From an uncultured Oscillospiraceae bacterium (lineage in GTDB: Bacteria; Bacillota; Clostridia; Oscillospirales; Oscillospiraceae), in contig CANQQO010000004.1 of the NCBI GenBank assembly GCA_947625965.1, positions 1-50,022 of the forward strand: a stretch of 50,022 bases of DNA, given 5' to 3'. The translations under genes were made by a program, and so were the position numbers. Of the stretch, positions 35,455 through 45,599 are shown in pieces; the stretch's first letter is position 1; every line of letters starts with the position of its first letter. The notes under the pieces are model-generated. The model did not search any database. It was not told the DNA's origin and saw only the letters and a program-made list of their open reading frames with translations.

Positions 35455-37227
35455 ATGACCCAATCCAGGACCCATACCTGTGGGGAGCTGCGGCTCTCCG
35501 ACGTGGGCAAGACCGTGACCCTGTCCGGATGGCTGGAAAACATCCGGGAGGTGGGGGCCAACTTCGCCTTTCTGGTGCTGCGGGACTTTTACGGCACCAC
35601 CCAGGTAGTGGTTCAGACCCCCGAGCTGATGGCTGTCGTCAAGGGCATCAACAAGGAGTCCACCATCTCCGTCACCGGCGTCGTCCGGGAGCGGGAGAGC
35701 AAGAACCCCAAGCAGCCCACCGGCGAGATCGAGGTGGAGCCCACCGCCATCACGCTGCTGGGCCGGTGCCGCTTTAACGCCCTGCCCTTCGAGATCAACA
35801 AATCCCGCTCCGCCGACGAAAACGTCCGCCTCAAGTACCGCTTCCTGGACCTGCGGAATCCGGCGGTCAAGGCGAACGTCGTTCTCCGCAGCCAGGTGGT
35901 GGCGGAGCTGCGCCGCCGGATGACGGAGGAGGGCTTTTTGGAGATCACCACCCCCATTCTGACGGCGTCCAGCCCCGAGGGGGCGAGGGACTACCTGGTG
36001 CCCTCCCGGAAGCACCCCGGCAAATTCTACGCCCTTCCCCAGGCGCCCCAGCAGTTCAAGCAGCTTCTCATGACCGCCGGCTTTGACCGCTATTTCCAGA
36101 TCGCCCCCTGCTTCCGGGACGAGGACGCCCGGGGCGACCGTTCCCCCGGGGAGTTCTACCAACTGGACATGGAGATGGCTTTCGCCACCCAGGAGGACGT
36201 GTTCTCCGTCATGGAGCGGGTCCTGCCCCCCATTTTCGCGAAATACGGCGCTTACAATATCGCCTCCCAGGCCCCCTTCCGCCGGATCCGCTTCAACGAC
36301 GCCATGGATCTCTACGGCACCGATAAGCCGGACCTTCGCATCGACCTGACCCTCCGGGACATGACGGCCCTGGCGAAGCAGACGCAGGGCTTCGCCCCCT
36401 TCGAGGAGGCCGCCATGGTGAAGATCGTGCCCTGCTCCGGCGCGGCGCTGACCCGGAAGCAGATCGACAAGCTCTGCGACGAGGTGGCGGTCCAGGCGGG
36501 ACAGAAGCCCTACTGGGTCCGGATGGACGAAAACGGCGCCCTGGCGGGAGGCGTGGCTAAGTTCCTTGCCGGCCATGAGGAGGAGCTGAAGGTCCTGGGG
36601 ATGGTCCCCGGCAGCCTGGCCCTCATCGCCGCGGGAGATCAGAACGGGGCCCGGAAGACCGGCGGCGTGGCCCGGAAGATGCTGGGCGCGGCGGTGCCCG
36701 GCCATATGGATGAGAAGCGGTATGAATTCTGTTGGATCGTGGACTTTCCCATGTTCGAGATCGGCGAGGAGTCCGGCGAGCTGGAATTCTGCCATAATCC
36801 CTTCTCCATGCCCAACGGCGGCCTGGAGATCCTGGAAAAGGCCGAGCGGGGGGAGGCCGATCCTCTGGACATCTACGCCTACCAGTACGACCTGGTGTGC
36901 AACGGCGTGGAGCTGAGCTCCGGCGCGGTGCGGAACCACGACCCGGAGATCATGGTGAAGGCCTTCGAGCTGGTGGGCCTGGGGGAGGCGGAGGTCAAGG
37001 CCAAGTTCCCGGCCCTGTACAACGCTTTCTGCTACGGCGCGCCCCCTCACGCGGGCATCGCCCCCGGTGTGGACCGGATGGTGATGCTCCTGGCGGGGGA
37101 GGAGTCCATCCGGGAGGTCATTCCCTTCCCCATGAACAAGAACGCCCAGGACCTGATGATGGACGCCCCCAGCGCCGTCACGGAAAAGCAGTTGGAGGAA
37201 GTACACATCCAGATTCGGAAGGAGTAA
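35455..37227 (+). CDS. aspS: aspartyl-tRNA synthetase
   Basis: RTHTCGELRLSDVGKTVTLSGWLENIREVG; ARDYLVPSRKHPGKFYALPQAPQQFKQLLM; APPHAGIAPGVDRMVMLLAGEESIREVIPFP. Confidence 0.97.
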   Translation: MTQSRTHTCGELRLSDVGKTVTLSGWLENIREVGANFAFLVLRDFYGTTQVVVQTPELMAVVKGINKESTISVTGVVRERESKNPKQPTGEIEVEPTAITLLGRCRFNALPFEINKSRSADENVRLKYRFLDLRNPAVKANVVLRSQVVAELRRRMTEEGFLEITTPILTASSPEGARDYLVPSRKHPGKFYALPQAPQQFKQLLMTAGFDRYFQIAPCFRDEDARGDRSPGEFYQLDMEMAFATQEDVFSVMERVLPPIFAKYGAYNIASQAPFRRIRFNDAMDLYGTDKPDLRIDLTLRDMTALAKQTQGFAPFEEAAMVKIVPCSGAALTRKQIDKLCDEVAVQAGQKPYWVRMDENGALAGGVAKFLAGHEEELKVLGMVPGSLALIAAGDQNGARKTGGVARKMLGAAVPGHMDEKRYEFCWIVDFPMFEIGEESGELEFCHNPFSMPNGGLEILEKAERGEADPLDIYAYQYDLVCNGVELSSGAVRNHDPEIMVKAFELVGLGEAEVKAKFPALYNAFCYGAPPHAGIAPGVDRMVMLLAGEESIREVIPFPMNKNAQDLMMDAPSAVTEKQLEEVHIQIRKE

Positions 37228-37263
37228 AGCGGCCCGCCTGCGGCTCGGAAAAGAAAACCAGAA

Positions 37264-37316
37264 AAACGCGCCCCATTGCCGATCCCGCCGGGATCCGGAA
37301 ATGGAGCGCGTTTTTT
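37264..37316 (+). terminator. intrinsic terminator after aspS
   Basis: AACGCGCCCCATT...AATGGAGCGCGTTTTTT. Confidence 0.8.
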
Positions 37317-37377
37317 AATATTTTGAAAAAAATAAGGAATCTCCCGCCTGAGGGTTGTATAAGGAGTGCCCGCTCCG

Positions 37378-37782
37378 TCAGTCCGTCAGGGGGATGCCGT
37401 TGGCGTCGGTGTTGTACTTGCCGGTCAGGTAGAAGATCCCCTCCACCAGACCCCAGACCCCGCTGACGATGCCCAGGGTCCCGCAGCTCAGCACCGTGAT
37501 GAGAAGCTGGCCCACGGCCTTGCCGGTGTAGCCCAGGTAGAAGTTGTGAATGCCCAAACATCCCAGCAGGATGCCCAGCAGGCCCGCCGCCAAGCGGCTC
37601 TTGGCCTGACTGTTGACCAGACCCTTGAGGCCGCAGCCGCAGGCTGTGCAGACCACCGCCTGGGGCGAGGTGGGCTTGCCGCAGGCGGGGCAGTAGGAAA
37701 GGCCCGTGCCCTTGGCGCAGCCGCAGCGGACGCAGACCGCCGCGTTGGGGTCCATGGGGTTGCCGCAATTTCTGCAATACAT
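37378..37782 (-). CDS. TM2 domain protein with N-terminal zinc ribbons
   Basis: MYCRNCGNPMDPNAAVCVRCGC...; LLGILLGCLGIHNFYLGYTGKAVGQLLITV. Confidence 0.9.
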   Translation of the reverse strand: MYCRNCGNPMDPNAAVCVRCGCAKGTGLSYCPACGKPTSPQAVVCTACGCGLKGLVNSQAKSRLAAGLLGILLGCLGIHNFYLGYTGKAVGQLLITVLSCGTLGIVSGVWGLVEGIFYLTGKYNTDANGIPLTD

Positions 37783-37804
37783 CTTTTTCTCCTCCTCAAA
37801 AATG

Positions 37805-38167
37805 TCAAATGACGCTGTGCCCCATCAGCTCCGCCGTCAGGCGGAGGACGTAGCAGCCCAGCACCAGGGCGGCCAGGAGCAGGGCGAAAGCGGTGTTCTG
37901 GCTCCGCTTCGGGAACAGCTCGCCGTCGAACCAGACCAGCAGCCCCGCCGCCGGGACGGTCCAGAACATGGGATGGGCTCGGAACGCCCCCGCGATATCC
38001 AGCCGCAGCAGGGCCAGCCAGGCCCGGGACATACCGCAGCCGGGACAGATATGGCCGGTGAGCCGCCGAATGGGGCAGGGGAGGTCCAGAGCGACCCAGA
38101 GGCCCAGCACCGCCGCCGCCAGCAGAAAAACAGGCAGCTTCCGCTTCCACCGCGCCGGACGGTCCAT
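37805..38167 (-). CDS. DUF2752 domain-containing membrane protein
   Basis: CPIRRLTGHICPGCGMSRAWLALLRLDIAGAFRAHPMFW. Confidence 0.88.
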   Translation of the reverse strand: MDRPARWKRKLPVFLLAAAVLGLWVALDLPCPIRRLTGHICPGCGMSRAWLALLRLDIAGAFRAHPMFWTVPAAGLLVWFDGELFPKRSQNTAFALLLAALVLGCYVLRLTAELMGHSVI

Positions 38168-38259
38168 GCGCTCATCCCCTTCCATTTTTATTTTACCACA
38201 TCCGCCCGGGGGATTCAATAGGGCGATTCGGAAATTTACACACTGTTTACGCCCCATTC

Positions 38260-38288
38260 TTGACAGCCCGCCCGGCCCTTGCTATAAT
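38260..38288 (+). promoter_or_regulatory. perfect consensus sigma-A promoter for mntP
   Basis: TTGACA - 17 bp - TATAAT. Confidence 0.8.
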
Positions 38289-38324
38289 ACTTTCTAAGGC
38301 TGTTTCGTAAGGGGCGATGGGAAA

Positions 38325-38888
38325 ATGGGCTTGTGGGAGTTGATCCTTCTGGGCGTGGGACTGAGCATGGACGCCTTTGCCGTGTCCGTGTGCAAGGGTC
38401 TGGCCATGCGGGAGGCAAAATGGAAGGCCCAGCTCACCTGCGGCGCCTGGTTCGGCGGCTTTCAGGCCCTGATGCCCCTGGTGGGCTACTTCCTGGGCAG
38501 CCTCTTCGCCCAGGCCATCGCGGCGTTTGACCACTGGGTGGCTTTCGGCCTGCTGAGTCTCATCGGGGCCAATATGCTCCGGGAGGCCCTGAGCCACGAG
38601 GAAGAGGAGGCCGACGGGGACCTGTCCTTCGGGGCCATGCTGATCCTGGCGGTGGCTACCAGCATCGACGCCCTGGCCGTGGGCATCTCCCTGGCCATGG
38701 CGGGCCAGGTCAACATCTTCCTGGCCGTGGCCATCATCGGCGCGACCACCTTCTGCCTTTCCGCGCTGGGCGTCAAGGTGGGGTCCGTATTCGGCAGCCG
38801 GTATGAAAAGAAAGCGGAGGCCGCCGGAGGGATCATATTGATCCTGCTGGGCGTGAAGATCCTGCTGGAGCATATGGGGGTCCTATGA
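38325..38888 (+). CDS. mntP: manganese efflux pump MntP
   Basis: LGVGLSMDAFAVSVCKGLAMR; LAVATSIDALAVGISLAM. Confidence 0.93.
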   Translation: MGLWELILLGVGLSMDAFAVSVCKGLAMREAKWKAQLTCGAWFGGFQALMPLVGYFLGSLFAQAIAAFDHWVAFGLLSLIGANMLREALSHEEEEADGDLSFGAMLILAVATSIDALAVGISLAMAGQVNIFLAVAIIGATTFCLSALGVKVGSVFGSRYEKKAEAAGGIILILLGVKILLEHMGVL

Positions 38889-39334
38889 AGGGAAAGTTAA
38901 AACTATGCGTGGCGCTGCTCCTCGCCTGCCTGGTCTTTATCTGGGGCAACTCTCTGATGCCCGGGAGCGTTTCCGGGGCCATCAGCGACTTTGTCCGGAG
39001 AATCATCGGCAAGCTCCTCTTTTTCCTGCCCCAGAACGGGGACACGGGCCACGGCCTGCTGCGAAAGCTGGCCCATTTTACGGAATTTGCCTGCCTCGGC
39101 GCCATCCTTGCCTGGCTCCATGTCCTTCTGGGACGGCGACCCTGGTGGAGCCTGGCCTGGGGCTTCCTGGCCGCCTGCACAGACGAGACGATCCAGCGCT
39201 TTGTCCCCGACCGGGGACCCAGCTTCTTCGACGTGCTCATCGACACCGGCGGCGTCACCTTGGGTATACTCCTGCTTCTGGCGGGATTTGCCATACATCA
39301 GAAAATGCGTTTGAACGGAGGAAATGAGAAATGA
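38885..39334 (+). CDS. VanZ family protein
   Basis: LRKLAHFTEFACLGAILAWL...ACTDETIQRFVPDRGPSFFDVLIDTGGVTLG. Confidence 0.9.
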   Translation: MKGKLKLCVALLLACLVFIWGNSLMPGSVSGAISDFVRRIIGKLLFFLPQNGDTGHGLLRKLAHFTEFACLGAILAWLHVLLGRRPWWSLAWGFLAACTDETIQRFVPDRGPSFFDVLIDTGGVTLGILLLLAGFAIHQKMRLNGGNEK

Positions 39335-39999
39335 AAAAAACCATTGCGCTTCTTTTGGCCCTGGCGCTGACCGCCGCCCTGGCCGCCGGCTGTGCCCCTT
39401 CGGGCCCCGCCAGCACCGAGCCCAAGGGAACTACCACCGCGCCCCAGAGCGAGCCCACCGATCCGCCCACCCAGGCCCCCACCCAGGCCCCCACGGAAGG
39501 AAACACCCAGGGCACCGAGTCGGAGGCCAGCCCCCTGAGCGACCTGATCGCCCAGATCTATGAGGTCCATCCCGTGGCGCTGATGCTGGGCGACGTGCCC
39601 GACGATATGCTGGAGGGTATGATTCCGTATTATACCGGCCTGGAAAGCGACGCCGACCTGGCGGACATCGTGGTGTCCGAGCCCATGATGAGCTCCATCG
39701 CCTACTCCCTGGTGGTGGTCCAGGTGAAGGACGCTTCCAAGGCCCATGACATCGCCACGCAGATGAAGGACAACATCGACCCCCGGAAGTGGGGCTGCGT
39801 CAGCGGCGATGATCTGATGGTGGCCGGCAAGGGCGACATCGTCATTCTGATCATGATCGATCCCCAGTTTGCCGAAGGCGATACTCCCACCAGCGCCCAG
39901 GATATCGTGGACGCCTTCCAGCAGGTGATGGGCGGCGAACTGGACTTTGCCGAGAAAGGCGAGGGCAAACCGGGCGGCGTCGCCATCCCCATGCCCTGA
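39331..39999 (+). CDS. lipoprotein, hypothetical
   Basis: LAAGC lipobox; Pro/Thr-rich linker. Confidence 0.75.
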   Translation: MKKTIALLLALALTAALAAGCAPSGPASTEPKGTTTAPQSEPTDPPTQAPTQAPTEGNTQGTESEASPLSDLIAQIYEVHPVALMLGDVPDDMLEGMIPYYTGLESDADLADIVVSEPMMSSIAYSLVVVQVKDASKAHDIATQMKDNIDPRKWGCVSGDDLMVAGKGDIVILIMIDPQFAEGDTPTSAQDIVDAFQQVMGGELDFAEKGEGKPGGVAIPMP

Positions 40000-40038
40000 C
40001 CGATCCAACCGAAAAAGCAGCGGCCCCCGGCCGCTGCT

Positions 40039-40270
40039 GAGGTTGTCAAAAAACGAAGTTTTTTGACAACCTCCCAAATGGGACCCGCTTCGCTGGGCTC
40101 CCATTTGGAGGGGATTGCAGGCTGACCCGCGCACTCGCCGGTCTTTCGCCCGGCTCGCACACTCTCAGCCTGAGAGGTATTTTTTGCCAGGTACACGCCC
40201 TGGCAAAAAATGATTGAAATCCATTTGCCGTCTGCGGACGGCAAACTCAGAAAGGCTATCTGACAGCCTC
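40039..40270 (+). mobile_element. Family-1 MITE-like multi-hairpin repeat, copy D (best preserved)
   Basis: Ends GAGGTTGTCA... / ...TGACAGCCTC; flanked by identical 23-bp hairpin AGCAGCGGCCCCCGGCCGCTGCT at 40016-40038 and 40271-40293. Confidence 0.88.
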
Positions 40271-40339
40271 AGCAGCGGCCCCCGGCCGCTGCTTTTGGTA
40301 AGGGCTCCGCCAAACCGGCGGCCCATGTGAGAAGGGAGG

Positions 40340-41746
40340 ATGCCCATGCTGTTTTCCAGCGTTCCGTTTTTGTTTTACTTCGCCGTAGCCACGGCGCTGG
40401 CCTATTTTCTGGTGGCCCTGCTGCTGCGCAGGTGGATGCTGCCCCGCAACGCGGTGCTGCTGCTGTCCAGCCTGATCTTCTACGGCTGGGGGGAGCCCAA
40501 GTACCTGGCCCTCATGATCTTCTCCATCCTGGCCTTCTATGGCTACGGGCTTGCCATCTCCTTCTGTAAGTCCCAAAAGCTGCGGAAGCTGTGGCTGGTT
40601 TTGTCCATCGTGACGGGGGTGGCCCTGCTGGGGGTCTTTAAGTATGCGGATTTCTTTATCTCCAGCTTCAACGCCGCCACGGGCCTGGCGGTGCCTCTGC
40701 TCCGTCTGGCCCTGCCGATCGGCATCAGCTTTTACACCTTCCAGTGCATGAGCTATGTGGTGGACGTGTACCGGGGACAGGTGGACGCCCAAAAGAATCC
40801 CATCAGCTTCGGCGCCTATGTGTCCTTCTTCCCCCAGCTCATCGCCGGGCCCATCGTCCGGTATGTGGACATCGCCCGGGAGCTGAAGGAACGGTCCACC
40901 CACGCCGACGACCTGTATCTGGGCCTGCGCCGGTTCCTGACGGGCCTGGCCAAAAAAGTGCTGCTGGCCAACCAGTTTGGGGAGCTGACCGCCCTTTTCC
41001 GGGCCTCCGGGGAAAAATCCGTGGCGTTTTACTGGGCCTATGCCGCTGCCTTTACCCTTCATATCTACTTCGATTTCTCCGGCTATTCCGACATGGCGAT
41101 CGGCCTGGGCCGGATCTTCGGCTTCCGGTTCCCGGAGAATTTTAACTACCCCTACCTGTCCAAGAGTGTCACCGAATTCTGGCGGCGCTGGCACATGACC
41201 CTGGGCGGCTGGTTCCGGGACTACGTCTACATCCCCCTGGGCGGCAACCGGGTGGGCAAATTCCGCTGGGTGCTGAACATCCTGGCGGTGTGGATGCTCA
41301 CCGGCCTCTGGCACGGGGCGGCCTGGAATTTCGTCCTCTGGGGCCTGCTCTTCGCCGTCCTCCTGCTCATTGAGAAGTGGGTCCCCGCCCTGCAAAAGCT
41401 GCCAACGGTCCTCCGCCGGGCCTATGTGCTCCTGGCGGTGGTGCTGAGCTTCGTCCTGTTCAACGCCAACGACATGGCCCAGGCGGGGCAGGATTTTGCC
41501 GGGCTCTTCGGCCTGGCGGGACTGCCCCTCAGCACCACCCAGACGGTGTACTATCTGCGAAGCTACCTGGTCCTGTTCGTCGTCGGCGTCGTCGGCGCGA
41601 CGCCCCTGCCCAGGACGCTGGAGGCCAGGCTCCCGGAGAAGGTCCGGGCCTTCCTGGAGCCTGTGGGGATGATCGTCCTGCTGCTGCTGTGCAGCGGCTA
41701 CCTGGTGGATGGGTCCTATAACCCCTTCCTCTATTTCCGCTTTTAA
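40340..41746 (+). CDS. MBOAT family O-acyltransferase (AlgI/DltB-like)
   Basis: LPIGISFYTFQCMSYVVDVYRG; FPQLIAGPIVRY; TEFWRRWHMTLGGWFRDYVYIPLGGNR; LTGLWHGAAWNFVLWG. Confidence 0.95.
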   Translation: MPMLFSSVPFLFYFAVATALAYFLVALLLRRWMLPRNAVLLLSSLIFYGWGEPKYLALMIFSILAFYGYGLAISFCKSQKLRKLWLVLSIVTGVALLGVFKYADFFISSFNAATGLAVPLLRLALPIGISFYTFQCMSYVVDVYRGQVDAQKNPISFGAYVSFFPQLIAGPIVRYVDIARELKERSTHADDLYLGLRRFLTGLAKKVLLANQFGELTALFRASGEKSVAFYWAYAAAFTLHIYFDFSGYSDMAIGLGRIFGFRFPENFNYPYLSKSVTEFWRRWHMTLGGWFRDYVYIPLGGNRVGKFRWVLNILAVWMLTGLWHGAAWNFVLWGLLFAVLLLIEKWVPALQKLPTVLRRAYVLLAVVLSFVLFNANDMAQAGQDFAGLFGLAGLPLSTTQTVYYLRSYLVLFVVGVVGATPLPRTLEARLPEKVRAFLEPVGMIVLLLLCSGYLVDGSYNPFLYFRF

Positions 41747-41758
41747 GGAGGACGTGCC

Positions 41759-42865
41759 ATGAAAGAGAATCGCAAGTATCTTCTGGGCGCGGCGGCGGTG
41801 CTGGCGGTGTGGCTGGGTCTGGCTCTGGCGGCCTGGTTCGGCCCCAAGCAGGACGTGTCCGTCTCTGAGCGGCGGAAGCTGGAGCAGATGCCGGAGCTGA
41901 CGGCGGAAAACGTCCTGTCCGGGTCGTTTATGACGGATTTTGAAAGCTACAGCCTGGACCAGTTCCCCCTGCGGGACCAGTTCCGGCAGCTCAAGGCCCT
42001 GTTTCACTACTACTGCCTGGGCCAGAAGGACAACAACGGCATCTACATCGCGGGCGGCTATGCCGCTAAGGTGGAATACCCCCTGGATGAAAAATCGGTA
42101 AGCTACGCGGTTTCCCGGTTCCAGAATGTCTACGACACCTATCTCAAGGACACCGGGTCCAAAATCTTCTTCTCCATCGCCCCGGACAAGGGCTTCTATC
42201 TCTCCGAGGCCAACGGGTATCCGGCCCTGGACTACGCCGACCTGACGGACCAGGTGACCTCGAGGCTGCCCTGGGCGCAGTACGTGGACATCACGGGGGA
42301 GCTTACCGGCGGGGACTACTACCGCACCGACACCCACTGGCGACAGGAGCGGCTGCTCCCGGCGGCGGCGAAGCTGTGCCAGGCGCTGGGCGTCCCCGAG
42401 CCGGAGGCGGGGGACTACACCCAGACGGCGGTGGAAAAGCCCTTCTACGGGGTCTACTATGGCCAGGCGGCCCTTCCCATGGAGCCGGAGACCATCTACT
42501 ACCTCCAAAGCGACCTGCTGAAAAGCTGCACGGTCTTCAACTACGAGAACAACAAAACGACCCAGGTCTACGACCTGGAAAAGCTGGACAGCCGGGACCT
42601 GTACGACGTGTTTCTCTCTGGCGCGGCGGCCCTGCTGACCATTGAGAACCCCCAGGCCGCCACGGACCGGGAGCTGATCGTCTTCCGGGACTCCTTTGGC
42701 AGCTCCATGGTGCCCCTGCTGATCCAGGGCTACAAAACGGTGACAGTGGTGGACATCCGCTATCTCATGAGCAGTCTCCTGGGAAACTTTATCGACTTCC
42801 ATGGGCAGGATGTTCTGTTCCTGTACAGCACCCTGGTCCTCAACAGCAGTTCCACCCTGAAATAA
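41759..42865 (+). CDS. DHHW/AlgX-like family protein, partner of MBOAT
   Basis: Adjacent to MBOAT; YYRTDTHWRQERLLPAA; ELIVFRDSFGSSMVPLL. Confidence 0.85.
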   Translation: MKENRKYLLGAAAVLAVWLGLALAAWFGPKQDVSVSERRKLEQMPELTAENVLSGSFMTDFESYSLDQFPLRDQFRQLKALFHYYCLGQKDNNGIYIAGGYAAKVEYPLDEKSVSYAVSRFQNVYDTYLKDTGSKIFFSIAPDKGFYLSEANGYPALDYADLTDQVTSRLPWAQYVDITGELTGGDYYRTDTHWRQERLLPAAAKLCQALGVPEPEAGDYTQTAVEKPFYGVYYGQAALPMEPETIYYLQSDLLKSCTVFNYENNKTTQVYDLEKLDSRDLYDVFLSGAAALLTIENPQAATDRELIVFRDSFGSSMVPLLIQGYKTVTVVDIRYLMSSLLGNFIDFHGQDVLFLYSTLVLNSSSTLK

Positions 42866-42891
42866 GGACCGCTATCAGGCGGCGGAAAAAG

Positions 42892-42932
42892 CTCGGAGCG
42901 GCATGAATTTCCTCATGCCGCTCCGAATTTTG
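42892..42932 (+). terminator. intrinsic terminator
   Basis: CGGAGCGGCATGA...TCATGCCGCTCCG then TTTT. Confidence 0.8.
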
Positions 42933-43142
42933 CGCGGATGCGGAAAAGACCGCCCTTTCACCGGAAAGCCGGTGCAGAGGCGGTCTATTTTTCGGGATTC
43001 GGTTTGAATGGGCGGGGCGACAAAGGAAAGGGGTTCAAGATGCCAGCCCTTTTCCGAAGCGCGCACCTCCCCGCCGCCGGCCAGACCGGCGGTGGCACTG
43101 TCTTGGGCAGCCGTGCGCCCGACCGGAAGGACGCACCGGTTT

Positions 43143-43805
43143 TCAGCAGCAGATGTAGCCCCGACAGCAGAAGAGCTGGACCAGATAGCACATACACAGG
43201 GACGGACAGACCGAGCCCCCAGCGGAGAAGCCCCGGTAGGAGCCGGCCTGACGGCGGTAGGCCGCCTCGCCGTTTTCCATCTGCCGGAGGGCCTGGAGGT
43301 ACTCCATGTTGTCCGGGTCCATACTCACCGCCCGGCGAATGTGCTCCATGGCGGTGATCTGATTGCCCAGACCATCGTTGGCCAGGGCGCTGAGATAGTA
43401 CCAGCGGGCGTCCCGGTTCTGGGAGGATGCAAGAATGTTCAGCGCCTCCTGATACCGGCCGTAGACGATGTACTGATAGGCCCCCCGCTGGTAGCTGTCC
43501 TCCTGGCTGCCCTGGGTGTAGGTCCGCTGGTAGCCGCCAAAGGGACCGTAGCCGTAACCCCCGTAGCCGCCATAGCCGCCGTAGCTCTGGCCGTAGCCGC
43601 CCTGGCCGCCGGAGCTCTGGGACGCCTTCTCTGGGTTCTTGATCTGCTCGTAGGCGGCGTTGATCTCCTGCATCTTTTTGGCGGCGGCGGCATCGCCGGG
43701 GTTCCGGTCCGGGTGGTACTGCTTCGCCAGCCGCCGGTAGGCCGCTTTGATCTCCTCGTCGCTGGCGTCGGGGCTGACGCCCAATACCTTATAGGGATCA
43801 TCCAT
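43143..43805 (-). CDS. J-domain (DnaJ-like) protein
   Basis: [36 protein letters not shown]. Confidence 0.92.
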   Translation of the reverse strand: MDDPYKVLGVSPDASDEEIKAAYRRLAKQYHPDRNPGDAAAAKKMQEINAAYEQIKNPEKASQSSGGQGGYGQSYGGYGGYGGYGYGPFGGYQRTYTQGSQEDSYQRGAYQYIVYGRYQEALNILASSQNRDARWYYLSALANDGLGNQITAMEHIRRAVSMDPDNMEYLQALRQMENGEAAYRRQAGSYRGFSAGGSVCPSLCMCYLVQLFCCRGYICC

Positions 43806-44631
43806 CGTTCTGCCCTCCCGCCTTGTCGCCGCGCCGGCGGCGGTACTCCGCCCAGACGCCGCTGTAAAGAATGTTGTTTAGAATCGCCTTGTCCTGGACC
43901 AGAGGCAGCCGCTCAAAGGCGTCGGCGCACCGGGCCATAGCAAGGACCAGGGATTCCTCCCGAGCGCTTTCGTCCCCGCCGCCCATGGCCAGGAAGGGAT
44001 TGTACGCGCCCCTCTTCGCGTCCCGGCGGAGGTCCACCGCCGCGTCGGCCAGGTAGATAAACCGGCCCAGAGCCATGCCCATCTGCCGCAGCGTAGGGGC
44101 CCACAGGTCCTCCCGCATCACCAGCAGCTCCGCCATGAGGCGGCCAAAGCACCCCGCCGGAAGATCCGGGTTAGGGCAGTTCTCCTTTTCCAGTTGGGAC
44201 AGGGCCTCCAGCGCCTCCTGGATGGCCTGACTCTGCCGGGGGTATTCCCGCCGGGCCTTCTCCCGACCCGCCTCCAGGACCCGCGCCAGGGCGGCGGCAG
44301 GCAGATTTTTATCGTCCCGCCAGTGGTCCTCGGCGCTGTAGCAGGCCAGGATCACGTTCATGTCCGCCGCGTAGCGGACCGCGTCGCTGTCCACCCAGGG
44401 CCGGGGCCGGAAGGGGTGGAGCCCGCAGGCCCGGCTGCCGGAGCTCTCCTCCGGCTCGTACAGGCTCATGTGCAGCAGGGCCAGGAAGGCCATGTCATAG
44501 CGCAGCGCCAGCCGGGAGAGAGAGGAGGCCCGAAGCCGGATCTCCCGGCAAATGCCGCAGTAGACAGCCCCATAGCGGTCCTTTTCCGCCTGGGTCAGCT
44601 CCTCTAAATTGGCGGCCACAAAGCCAAACAT
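43798..44631 (-). CDS. DUF5685 family protein
   Basis: [31 protein letters not shown]...[13 protein letters not shown]; upstream of and overlapping the J-domain gene. Confidence 0.8.
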   Translation of the reverse strand: MFGFVAANLEELTQAEKDRYGAVYCGICREIRLRASSLSRLALRYDMAFLALLHMSLYEPEESSGSRACGLHPFRPRPWVDSDAVRYAADMNVILACYSAEDHWRDDKNLPAAALARVLEAGREKARREYPRQSQAIQEALEALSQLEKENCPNPDLPAGCFGRLMAELLVMREDLWAPTLRQMGMALGRFIYLADAAVDLRRDAKRGAYNPFLAMGGGDESAREESLVLAMARCADAFERLPLVQDKAILNNILYSGVWAEYRRRRGDKAGGQNDG

Positions 44632-44692
44632 GGTCCCACCTCCCTTTTTCCCCATTTTATCCGGGGAATGTGAACGGCGAATAAACGGAAGC

Positions 44693-45523
44693 CTACTTTT
44701 TCTTGTCCATCAAATAATAATTCAGAGCCCCGCCGTAAAAAACAATGGAAATGCAGAAGTAGAGCCACAGCATACTCAGCGCCACGGCGTACACCGAGCC
44801 GTAGATATTGGCGTAGCTGGGGAAGTGCTCCACGTAGACCGAGAAGATGTCCGTAAACACCAGCCAGCCGATGCTGGCCAGCAGCGCCCCGGGCAGGGAA
44901 TCCGGCAGACTGTTTCGCCGGTTGGGAAAGGCCATGAACATGGCGCAGAAAAACCCGGTCTGGACAAAGAGCAGCAGGAAAAACCGCAGATCCAGCAGCT
45001 CCCCCAGGACCCGCAGCAGGGCATTGTCGGCGGCGTGGAGCCACTCGATCAGCTCCGCGCCGAAGACATGGAGGCCCAGGGTCAGCATCACGACCATGAT
45101 GAAGAGAAAGGTATACACCACGCTGATGCCCCGGGTATACCAATACCCCCGGTCCTCGGACACGTGATAAATGGCGTTGAGCCCGGTCAGCAGCCCAAAG
45201 ATCCCCCGGCTGGCGGACCAGAGGCCCGTCAGAGCGGACAGACCCACCAGGGCCCGGCTGGTATTGGAATAGGTGCTGATGATGAGCCGTTCCGCCGCAG
45301 GCAGCAGAGCCGCCGGCAGCAAACCGGAGAGCATATCTGTCAGCATCTCCACCCGCAGTCCCGTGTAACGCAGCAGACTCAGAATGAGCACCAGCCCGGG
45401 AAACACGGACAGCACGATGAAATACCCCGCGTGAGCGGCGTGAAAGGAGATATGAAGCTCACCGACGGCCTCGAAAATACGGTAAATTTTTCCGAGCAGC
45501 CCGCCCTGGGGGAATCGTTTCAA
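44693..45523 (-). CDS. YihY/BrkB family membrane protein
   Basis: Multi-TM; AAHAGYFIVLSVFPGLVLILSLLRY; ALSMLWLYFCISIVFYGGALNYYL; TTG start inferred because the longer ORF reads through a terminator hairpin. Confidence 0.85.
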   Translation of the reverse strand: MKRFPQGGLLGKIYRIFEAVGELHISFHAAHAGYFIVLSVFPGLVLILSLLRYTGLRVEMLTDMLSGLLPAALLPAAERLIISTYSNTSRALVGLSALTGLWSASRGIFGLLTGLNAIYHVSEDRGYWYTRGISVVYTFLFIMVVMLTLGLHVFGAELIEWLHAADNALLRVLGELLDLRFFLLLFVQTGFFCAMFMAFPNRRNSLPDSLPGALLASIGWLVFTDIFSVYVEHFPSYANIYGSVYAVALSMLWLYFCISIVFYGGALNYYLMDKKK

Positions 45524-45553
45524 ACCCTCGCGTCCTTTCCGGAGAAAAAATGG

Positions 45554-45582
45554 GAAGACGTGCCGCGCCAACGCGCGGCACG
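45554..45582 (-). terminator. intrinsic terminator downstream of DAK2 gene and Family-3 array
   Basis: CGTGCCGCGCgttgGCGCGGCACG followed by TCTTCCCATTTTTT on minus strand. Confidence 0.7.
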
Positions 45583-45599
45583 CCCTATTCACAAATCAA

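Noticed and set aside
43439-43801. Thr/Arg-rich minus-strand ORF inside the J-domain gene
   Set aside because: Alternative-frame shadow of the DnaJ-like gene.
45554-45592. ATG at 45592 as BrkB start
   Set aside because: The extra 23 codons run through the hairpin CGTGCCGCGC-GCGCGGCACG and a T-rich tract that looks like a terminator; TTG at 45523 with RBS preferred.
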